Assembly (NCBI RefSeq): GCF_001418205.1
Contig: NZ_LIQF01000021.1
Coordinates: forward strand, 1-45,861
Direction of reading: 5' to 3'
DNA length: 45,861 bases
Origin: Marinomonas fungiae
GTDB lineage: Bacteria > Pseudomonadota > Gammaproteobacteria > Pseudomonadales > Marinomonadaceae
Below, one piece after another: positions 19,032-25,914 of the stretch. The notes under the pieces were generated by a model that had not been told where the DNA came from, ran no database searches, and saw only the letters and a program-made list of their open reading frames with translations. Positions within the stretch are counted from its first letter, which is position 1. Each line of letters starts with the position of its first letter. The position numbers were made by a program, and so were the translations under genes.

Positions 19032-20254
19032 CTACAGTCTGGCAGGCCGTTGTGCAGAAGCAGGCGGCTCGTCGATCAATTGCGAGCCTTTGCGAAGCAG
19101 TTGAATTAGGTAGAATATGCCTAAGCCAAAAATGGCCAAGTAGCCCATGACAAAGCTGACTAGCGAAAGCGTCATGGTTTGCAAGTTGTGCGCCGAAGCT
19201 GCTTCTACCGTGCGCAGCACCCCATATACCCCCCATGGCTGACGTCCTACTTCTGTCACAAACCAACCAGCGAGTAGGGCGACCAAGCCGCTAGGACCCA
19301 TCCAAACTACCACGCGTAAGAATTGCGTACTCTGAAAGAGGGTTTGCTTTCGGCTCAGCTATAGCCCAGTCCAAGCTAACGCAATCATGGCCACCCCTAA
19401 TGCGACCATGATGCGGAAACTCCAGAACACCAGAGGGACATTTGGGCGGTCTTCTTTTGCTACAGACGTCAGTGCTGGGATATCACCGTCCAGAGAGTGG
19501 GTAAGTATCAAACTGGCAAGATGGGGCACTTCTAATGCGAATAAGTTGGTTTTGGACTCCTTGTCAGGCCAAGCAAACAGTACTTAGGGAACCACCTTTC
19601 ACCTTCCTAAGATGGCTACCAATGCACCCTCCATTGCCGCAACTTTAATCGGCTGATGTTCGAGCGTATTTAAACCGTGCTGATCGCCTACTACGGCCTG
19701 AAGTGGAGCCATCAGCGCCAGCATCCACAGAGCCATCATGACCATCTTGCGAGACCCCGTCTGATATTGATTCTTCAGAAGATGATAAGCTCCCGTGGCC
19801 GCAACCAATAATGCCATACATAAAAATTCAGCTAAGCCCATGTGGACTAATCGGTAAAGGAAGTAAGGGTTGAAGATGATCTCAAACCAATCGACGGGGA
19901 CCACAATGCCATCGACGATGGTGTGGCCTTGTGGTGTTTGCATCCAGCTGTTGAACGCCAGGATCCATGTCATTGACACTAGAGTGTCCAATGCAACTAA
20001 TCACGTTGCCAAAAAGTGCGTACGCGGGGTCACCTTTTCCCAGCCAAATAACATGACCCCTAAGAAGCCTGCTTCAAGGAAAAAGGCGGTGAGTACTTCA
20101 TAGGTTAAAAGCGGTCCAGGGACACTACCAGCGACGCTAGATAACTCGCCAGCCCAATGGTGATCGCAGGAAAAATAATGTGAAACGATACTGTGAACGC
20201 AAATTGGATCCGCGCCAGATCGATAGCAAGCCAATCGCTCATCTTCAACCCCAT
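19032..20254 (-). pseudogene. Quinol oxidase bd/CIO subunit I (CydA/CioA-like), decayed
   Basis: It starts MSDWLAIDLARIQFAFTVSF at 20242, or with four extra codons at 20254. After ITIGLASYLAS the frame breaks near 20140, and about 45-50 codons including a haem-ligand helix region appear deleted. The gene resumes with AGSVPGPLLTYEVLTAFFLE in another frame, hits TGA near 20001 (HFLAT stop LVALD), continues through FNPYFLYRLVHMGLAEF to a break near 19599, and finishes as LFGLGIFYLIQLLRKG. At least four lesions make this the most damaged gene of the cluster. It would have bound haems b and d in a quinol oxidase. Confidence 0.8.
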
Positions 20255-20389
20255 AAACACATAATGATGCGTTATGTTAGGCGCAGGATTAAAACGGAGA
20301 CAGGCACACTTTTTTATAAAGTAGATAGGAACAATCGAGGACACTGGTGCTTTTACGTTATCCGTTCAGGAAACTATATCCGCTCCAAA

Positions 20390-20502
20390 GTGACGATCGT
20401 CACTTCCCATTGTTCACCTCTGTTTTTCCCCTCTTTATTACCCCGATGACGATAGTCATTTAGTCAATATTTCTACTCTTTGCATTCGGTGACGATCGTC
20501 AC
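20390..20502. promoter_or_regulatory. Three CRP/FNR-like palindromes upstream of the oxidase operon
   Basis: GTGACGATCGTCAC occurs twice, at 20390-20403 and 20489-20502, and the near copy ATGACGATAGTCAT at 20446-20459. Each fits GTGA-N6-TCAC (CRP-type) and equally TGAC-N4-GTCA (FNR/DNR/HcpR-type). The conserved CGATCG spacer suggests one dedicated regulator. They lie 136-248 bases before the subunit I start, so they probably control the oxidase-reductase operon, now decayed. The regulator is unknown. Confidence 0.6.
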
Positions 20503-20503
20503 C

Positions 20504-21195
20504 TTTCTCATACCTCCAGAAGCAGAACGTCTCTTACTAGAGTCTTTATCCAAGAAAAGGGGAGGCGGTGACTGAATAATGAAATGAGATGGTCGCTCTC
20601 TCTACAAGGTCAAAATACGCTGTAGAGATGCCGTAATAAACTTGATAAAGGGGGATTCTTAGAGAATAGATACAGGTCTCTTATTCATTTTTCAATGGAT
20701 ACAGTCATAGAGATTTCACCTCAATTTGGACCGATTTCATTGTGCTATAGAGTCAAATGCTAGGCGCTATGCAGGACAAGGTATTTTCCATAAAGAAGGG
20801 AACACGTTGGCTTTAATTAAGGCTCCTGCGCTCGCAGTGCGGTCGTTTTTTAGAGTGTAAGTGAAAATCCCAGGGGAGAGGGGATCCGTGCCATAAAACG
20901 CTCAGATAGGCTTTAGCCAGCGCTACCTAATTGGAATGCGATCCTAGCTTACCAGACGCTAGATAAGCTAAGACCAAGGAAACGTCAGATGGCTGTGTTC
21001 ATACGCAGTAATGCATTCCTGACACTCACTGGGCAGCTCGCCAGAAAACTACAACGTACAGTGTCGGGTAACAGCCAAAAATCGATGAGTCGACATTCTT
21101 TCACCAATGCCGTAAAATTAGCGTTCATAATAATGATCCTTTCCGGGGATATTGTTATCTATCAGATGGTTGCCGCCATCTTGATAGGCCTTGAC
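20504..21195. other. Intergenic region, no gene recognised
   Basis: I see no convincing gene here. A plus-strand frame of 81 codons at 20989-21234 has no recognisable features or good ribosome site. A short inverted repeat (CTCTACA and TGTAGAG) lies at 20600-20627. The region separates the oxidase operon promoter from the end of parB, so it could hold replication or partition sites, but I found no clear iterons. Confidence 0.4.
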
Positions 21196-21229
21196 TTAAG
21201 TGACTTGGGTTGCCGCCCGAGCCACTTAA
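21196..21229. repeat. Hairpin after parB: candidate parS or terminator
   Basis: Two 14-base arms (21196-21209, TTAAGTGACTTGGG; 21216-21229) match at 12 of 14 positions around the six-base loop TTGCCG. The hairpin starts 21 bases beyond the parB stop. In P1-type systems the centromere parS lies directly after parB, so this may be the partition site. There is no T run, which makes a simple intrinsic terminator less likely. Confidence 0.45.
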
Positions 21230-21249
21230 TCTAGCGCTTCACTGTCGCC

Positions 21250-22326
21250 TTATTTCGTGGCTTCAGCTTCTTCTTTCAGAATATTTTCTATTCGATCCAA
21301 TAAATCCTGAAGTTCTTTTTCTTTCTCCTTGAACAAGGCGTACACCTTCTCCATCGCTTCCGGCGTTAAATCGCTGCGATTCACATTAAGATTGAATGAA
21401 CAAGCCTTTTTATTGATTTCCAGACACGAAGCTTCGCTTTCTTCCTTCACTTCCTTCGTCTCTGTAAACGCTTCTTTCGCATTCAACGCCGCATCCAAAC
21501 GTAAGACAATGTCCTCCAGATGAGGCTGAATCTGTGCGGCCAAATGATCACTTAGATACTGTACGCACTTACGGTTTTTACTGATCGTAATTTTGCACCG
21601 CTGGCTTTCCAACCACTTGATGATGTGTTTAGCATCAATAATGGTTCGTACTTTTGGCAAGACGTTGATTTCCTGTTTTTTTAGCAAATCCGTTAACACC
21701 GCTAAAAAGAGCATGGCTTTAAAATCCCCATAATTCGGGCTTTTCAGCGTGGAAGAACCAACCGACATATACAAGTCTTTTGCCGTCGACTCAGGATTAG
21801 CCGCGGCATACAGCTGGTAGAAATCCAACATTAGTTCCGATTTCTCAAAATTATTATGGGGAGTGTTCGTATTGCTCTGATAGACCAACGCCGTGACAAC
21901 CCACAGGTCATCTTCCGTAATGTTCATCACTTCAACGGGCAAGTTAATGAAGGCTTCTTCATTCTTAGCCAACTCCATGATGACCGCTCTACGAGTCCAG
22001 CCATCAATCAAGTAAATGGTCGGATCACCGGCTAGGGTATAGCCGATTGCCGGATTTGAAATGACACGCTGATCTTTTAATAGGTTAAAAAGATCCAGTT
22101 TACGAACATTCACCCCTTCAAGGTTACGACGGTTTCCTTTGGCTTTGGCCGTTTTCGTCTCAAGCTCGTGATAAGGAATGTTCACTAATTTAGTGGCGAA
22201 CTTTTTAATTTCCCCAGTAAAACGGTTGTTTACTTCTTTAAAACGAGGGCTACTTTCTAGTTTATGGAGACCACGGTCGCCATATATATCCCCTCGACCT
22301 CTAAATTTTTTCTCTTCAATACTCAT
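21250..22326 (-). CDS. parB: Plasmid partition protein ParB (centromere-binding)
   Basis: A 358-residue ParB/RepB-type protein. The N-terminal nucleotide-binding ParB domain (about 50-150) carries NIPYHELETK and the altered CTPase motif LIDGWTRRAVIMEL. A central helical DNA-binding region spans about 150-240, and a Lys/Glu-rich dimerising coiled coil occupies the C-terminus (about 310-358). The ATG lies 15 bases after the parA stop, so the two form an operon on the minus strand. ParB should bind a parS site, perhaps the hairpin just downstream, and work with ParA to segregate the replicon. It is more like plasmid P1-type ParB than chromosomal Spo0J. Confidence 0.88.
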   Translation of the reverse strand: MSIEEKKFRGRGDIYGDRGLHKLESSPRFKEVNNRFTGEIKKFATKLVNIPYHELETKTAKAKGNRRNLEGVNVRKLDLFNLLKDQRVISNPAIGYTLAGDPTIYLIDGWTRRAVIMELAKNEEAFINLPVEVMNITEDDLWVVTALVYQSNTNTPHNNFEKSELMLDFYQLYAAANPESTAKDLYMSVGSSTLKSPNYGDFKAMLFLAVLTDLLKKQEINVLPKVRTIIDAKHIIKWLESQRCKITISKNRKCVQYLSDHLAAQIQPHLEDIVLRLDAALNAKEAFTETKEVKEESEASCLEINKKACSFNLNVNRSDLTPEAMEKVYALFKEKEKELQDLLDRIENILKEEAEATK

Positions 22327-22341
22327 TCTAGTAACCCAAAC

Positions 22342-23640
22342 TTATACTAAGTTGTTTAAATCATTCTCAGGATTGGCAATACGCATTAGGTCTTGCTTGA
22401 AGTGATCATAGACAGGATTCAGTGAAGACATAGCTTTCGTATACTGCGTTCGAGACACGTCCTCAGTATATAGATCCCAAATAAACTGACTCGTCTCTGA
22501 AGCATATTTAAACGCTTCCGAATGCTCGACAGTGCCATTAATAATAGAACCTGTTGCCAGACCGATGGTGCGGTGTTTCACTCGCCCCTCCGAAATAGAC
22601 TTGGATTCATGATCTGTAATGAGAATCTTAAAATCCTTCAGGTTTTTCCCCTGGGAAGGAAGCTCGCGAAGTCGACTCGGTGTGGAACTTAAGAATAAAC
22701 TGGTGGCATCATAATCAAGCTCATGCGGACGGAATGGCGTTAAAAAATAGTCCGCTACATCAATAGCCAGCCAGGTATTAAAAGAGTCGCTTGGTGGCGT
22801 ATCAAAAATGATGTAGTCGTAGCGCGTTTTCAGAATCTCCAGCACTCGGTAGAACTTCTTAAAAATGGCATCAATCGCTTCCGGTTCTTTCTCAAACCCC
22901 ACAATGCGTTCATCACTCGGTAGTGATGGCATGATATCCAGTGTCGGAATATGAGTAGGGTAGGGGGTATTCAGAATCATGTCTTCAAAACCATGAATTT
23001 CTTCATACTGCTTGGATAAGTTGTATTCCTCTGATTCATAATCCGACACCAGGATGTCTGTCAGGGTCAATGGAATCTCTTGATGAGGGTCGCCCTTTAG
23101 TCTACAAAAAGAAATATTCGATCCCTGTGTATCAAGATCCACTATACACACGCGCCCCATTAAATCTAAATCCAAGGCCAGTTTTGACGCCAAGGTTTGC
23201 ACAATGGTCGATTTACCGGTCCCACCCTTTCGGTTGGCAATCGCGATCACCGTTGGGTTCAACTCAATATACTTCCCTTTGGCAACTTCTAGGCTGTTAA
23301 AGGGTTTGCCAATGTAATTAAGCACTTTGACCTGTTCGCCATAGGTATAGGCGGAGGTTTTGCTGCGCCCGATGGTCACAGGGTCTTCAATAATGCCTTT
23401 CTCAGTACATTCAGCAATGATTTGATCGGCGGTTTCTTTACGCCCACCAATAAGCTTACGTAATACGGTTAAGGAAACGCTGGTACGGCGCACCGCGCGA
23501 TCCATATCCAACTCCTCACCGCTTTCTGTGTAGACCTTTATTGAGTTCGTAATTTGATCGCGAAGAGATAAGCGCTGCATGCGCATATTTGCACCAACAC
23601 TTTCCATTTTTTCCAGGGGAATCATAAATGGGTGAGACAT
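22342..23640 (-). CDS. parA: Plasmid partition ATPase ParA (type Ia, with N-terminal HTH)
   Basis: A 432-residue Walker-type ATPase that moves plasmid copies along the nucleoid. The N-terminal extension (about 1-110) includes a helix-turn-helix-like stretch (RAVRRTSVSLTVLRKLIGG), as in P1 ParA, where it represses the par operon. The deviant Walker A KGGTGKST is at about 138-145, followed by IVDLDTQGSN and IFDTPPS. I chose ATG at 23640 (MSHPFMIPLEK) because GGAG lies seven bases ahead. In-frame ATGs further upstream lack this spacing. It is followed by parB. This pair is the strongest evidence that the window belongs to a plasmid or chromid. Confidence 0.92.
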   Translation of the reverse strand: MSHPFMIPLEKMESVGANMRMQRLSLRDQITNSIKVYTESGEELDMDRAVRRTSVSLTVLRKLIGGRKETADQIIAECTEKGIIEDPVTIGRSKTSAYTYGEQVKVLNYIGKPFNSLEVAKGKYIELNPTVIAIANRKGGTGKSTIVQTLASKLALDLDLMGRVCIVDLDTQGSNISFCRLKGDPHQEIPLTLTDILVSDYESEEYNLSKQYEEIHGFEDMILNTPYPTHIPTLDIMPSLPSDERIVGFEKEPEAIDAIFKKFYRVLEILKTRYDYIIFDTPPSDSFNTWLAIDVADYFLTPFRPHELDYDATSLFLSSTPSRLRELPSQGKNLKDFKILITDHESKSISEGRVKHRTIGLATGSIINGTVEHSEAFKYASETSQFIWDLYTEDVSRTQYTKAMSSLNPVYDHFKQDLMRIANPENDLNNLV

Positions 23641-24033
23641 GAACATACTCCGTAATGATGTACTGATGGCACTAAGAATACCTCCATAATACATACTTCA
23701 ACGATCACGGGAAACACTTTTTGCCGGAAAACTCAAAAAATTGAGAGCAATCGAAAATAAGAGTCCGCATGTCAAAACATCGTTTACTTTCAGAACTTTG
23801 AAGACAGTCACTCTCAGTTCTCTATCGTGCAAGGGGATCTGATGACAAGTCGATCGTAGTCATGAACCCTCTACAAAATACTTAAGCAGGGGAGGGGAGA
23901 GTAGCGGGTGTAGACAGCTGAGGGCTAAGTGAGCGAATCCCGTTTTACGACACGACTGTTAAAGCGTGCTGATTGCCTCTTGTTAAGGTCGGTGAAAACT
24001 TCACCCATACCGCCCCTGTCTCGATGTCGAAGA
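23641..24033. other. Region upstream of parA, no gene recognised
   Basis: This must hold the parA promoter and probably a ParA operator. I see no clear operator repeat, gene or RNA. Overlapping frames lack codon structure or recognisable motifs. Confidence 0.4.
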
Positions 24034-24475
24034 TTAAGCGGCGTTAGCAAAATCCCCCACATGTGCGACATGAATGGGTACACTAAGCTGGCTCAGCAAC
24101 TCAAATGCAGCTTCCACATTTTTCTCTCCGACCGGGCGGAGAGAGACAAGGCTGTCTTCCGTAACGGGCTGTTTTTCACACATATTTCCGCCACCAAAGA
24201 TCTTAGCTTGAAATTTACTAAGTGGCGTATTGTGACGTTTAGCGGATTGTTCAAACGAAGTCATGCAGTCATCGGCAAACCTCGGGGGTAAGCGGTCATC
24301 ATGACGCTCAAAACGAGACGGCAAGGCATAATGACACATGCCTCCGATACGCTTTTCTGGGTGCCATAACACAAGTGAAGTACAGGACACCTAGTAAGAT
24401 GTGCACCTGGGCCGGAGCCTGACCAAAGAAGTAGTCTCCAGCATGCAAAATCACGCGCTGTTTTGCAGGTCGCAT
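24034..24475 (-). pseudogene. cheD: Chemoreceptor glutamine deamidase CheD, frameshifted
   Basis: ATG at 24475 begins MRPAKQRVILHAGDYFFGQ and reaches VHILLG. One extra base near 24391 then shifts the frame, and the gene continues SCTSLVLWHPEKRIGGMCHY. The catalytic Cys (GSC) and His (GGMCHYALP) are conserved, as is IFGGGNM. The end (VPIHVAHVGDFANAA) is short compared with family members and may be truncated. CheD deamidates Gln residues of chemoreceptors. No other che gene is nearby, so this is a displaced relic. Next to it lies an IS200/IS605 fragment that may have caused the rearrangement. Confidence 0.8.
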
Positions 24476-24513
24476 GCTATAACGCCTTGAGCAGCTGGCA
24501 AGCAATCTGATCT

Positions 24514-24747
24514 AATATTGGCGAAAAACTTCTTGATGAGTGCTTGAATAGTCTGACTGTGTAGCGAGTATTTGCCCTTGAAGTGCTTCTCAAAGTCACC
24601 TGCAGAAGGCCAGCCCCAATGACGTTTTCGTATGAACTTATGAAGCTTAACCATGTCATTCCAGAGTCGAGCCGACTCCCTTCGCAAATCGGTTTGCAAA
24701 GAAGCAGGGGAACCAATATTGATTTTAATAACAGTTGTTAAGCTCAT
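24514..24747 (-). pseudogene. tnpB: TnpB (IS200/IS605), N-terminal fragment
   Basis: The frame starts MSLTTVIKINIGSPASLQ at 24747 and continues RRESARLWNDMVKLHKFIRK to KYSLHSQTIQALIKKFFANI. This is the N-terminal recognition part of TnpB, the RNA-guided nuclease of IS605-type elements. Homology stops at about codon 78, and the sequence then merges into the cheD relic. The RuvC nuclease centre is absent. It is divergent from the tnpA start 44 bases away, the normal IS605 arrangement. Confidence 0.8.
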
Positions 24748-24790
24748 TGATCTATAATTGCACTGTACAAACATACAGTCAATAGAGCCA

Positions 24791-24992
24791 TGACATACAA
24801 GACCAGCTCGCACTCAAAATACAATTTACAAGCGCATATAATCTTTGTGACGAAATACAGAGAAAGAAAATTGACCAATGAGGCATTAATAACCGCAGAA
24901 GCCATCATTAGAAGAGAATGCTGAAAATTAAAGTCTGATTTAGTTGTATTTAATGGAGAGTCTGATCATGTGCATCTAGTTGTTTCGTACAC
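24791..24992 (+). pseudogene. tnpA: IS200/IS605 transposase TnpA, 5' part (split by Tn3 element)
   Basis: ATG at 24791 begins MTYKTSSHSKYNLQAHIIFV. It carries an in-frame TGA at 24922-24924, and beyond it DHVHLVVSY contains the HUH metal-binding histidines of this Y1 transposase. The gene is cut at 24992 by the Tn3-family element. Joining 24992 to 42227 restores VVSYTPTISVSRLVQILKSM without a frame change, so the Tn3 insertion hit a gene whose only other visible lesion is the TGA. Confidence 0.88.
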
Positions 24993-25030
24993 GGGGTTTG
25001 AAGTCCAACGGAACGAAAACGTACGCTAAA
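24993..25030 (+). repeat. Tn3 terminal inverted repeat, left
   Basis: A 38-bp repeat beginning GGGGTTTGAAGTCCAACGG, differing from the right repeat only at the innermost base. TACAC lies directly outside. Confidence 0.95.
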
Positions 25031-25613
25031 AGTAACCGTCCGGTAAACCCATCTTGAGCCATGTGCTGGCTTTGCCAGGATAGTGTCCACTTAATTCTTA
25101 GTGGACACCTATTAGGGGTTACCGCACGAAACGGAAAATATTGTACGTTAAGGTTTCCACGGCACCCATTGAGGGCGAACCAGCCCTTTTTTGACCTTAC
25201 GGCGCCGACGCCCTATCACGGTAGTGCATTGCAGATTTAGAGAGGGAAGGCATCGGGGACCCACCGGTGTCGACACATTGCTGCTGACCCCTTCAGGCCT
25301 GAGTGGGCTGTTGATGAAACTTCAGAATTCCATTAAGCGAACATCCCTCTTGGCTCGCGGCATGAATGGGGACTGAGCGGTCTCTGCGATATTTGATTCG
25401 GAGCTGGAAATACCTGACTTTTGTGCCAATTTAGCCCTTGCCTTTGCATGACGTCGCGTAAATGGTGATGCAGACAAACAACAAGGCAAGAGCGGACAAT
25501 AGAGCGCAATCGAGATCGCCGACAGCTAGAGGGGACGTGCGACCAAGTTGACAGTCGAAATGCGCTATCATTAGGGTAGTCTAATGTTTGGTGGTACCAG
25601 GGAGGTGGATGTC
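25031..25613. other. Left-end non-coding region of the transposon
   Basis: No gene is recognised. A perfect 9-bp inverted repeat (GTGTCCACT at 25083-25091, complement at 25100-25108) shares TGTCCACT with res subsite I near tnpA. A possible terminator lies at 25172-25192. The rest shows nothing convincing. Confidence 0.5.
25172..25192 (+). terminator. Possible intrinsic terminator
   Basis: A 5-bp stem AGGGC/GCCCT with a six-base loop is followed by TTTTTT. It could insulate the cargo from transcription entering at the left end. The stem is short, so this is tentative. Confidence 0.4.
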
Positions 25614-25853
25614 ATGTGGCACGATCACATGTGGAGCGGACCAGGGATGATGGGATGGGGGTTTATCCCCATGGTGCTGTTTTGGTTGTTGGTTATCGGG
25701 GTTTTCGTTTTTCTGTTCAGGTTGTTCTCGGGCAAGCGTTCGGAGCCCTCGGATGATTCCAGCTTACAGATTTTGAAGGATCGCCTAGCCAGCGGTGATA
25801 TCGACCAGGTGGAGTTTGATTCTCTGTACGACAAGCTCAAACACGCCCATTGA
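25614..25853 (+). CDS. SHOCT-domain small membrane protein
   Basis: The start at 25614 (MWHDHMWSGPGMMGWG) is chosen because GGGAGGTGG lies just ahead; an ATG ten codons upstream lacks this. The 79-residue product has an N-terminal His/Met-rich stretch that could bind copper or another soft metal, one transmembrane segment (about 17-36), and a C-terminal SHOCT motif (LKDRLASGDIDQVEFDSLYDKL). Such proteins are common beside metal-resistance genes, but their role is not established. It is convergent with dsbD, separated by a strong hairpin. Confidence 0.75.
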   Translation: MWHDHMWSGPGMMGWGFIPMVLFWLLVIGVFVFLFRLFSGKRSEPSDDSSLQILKDRLASGDIDQVEFDSLYDKLKHAH

Positions 25854-25861
25854 TGTAGCTG

Positions 25862-25897
25862 ATTGGCCGAGCCAACTTTTGTGGAGGCTCGGCCGAT
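25862..25897. terminator. Bidirectional hairpin between convergent genes
   Basis: A perfect 9-bp stem (GGCCGAGCC at 25865-25873 with GGCTCGGCC at 25886-25894), extendable to 12 bp with one mismatch, lies between the stops of the SHOCT gene and dsbD. No long T run is present. Position and symmetry suggest a shared terminator. Confidence 0.65.
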
Positions 25898-25914
25898 GTC
25901 GCTTTGGTTGGGCT

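Noticed and set aside
20390..20502. Palindromes considered as NorR or sigma-54 activator sites
   Set aside because: NorR sites have a different core, and I see no clear sigma-54 promoter. The CRP/FNR-type half sites fit better.
20989..21234. An 81-codon frame between the oxidase promoter region and parB
   Set aside because: No homology-like motif, weak start context, and its end crosses the parS-like hairpin.
25031..25376. A 61-codon plus-strand frame inside the left end of the transposon
   Set aside because: It has a Arg-rich start of low complexity, no ribosome site and no recognisable motif. The region looks non-coding with palindromes.
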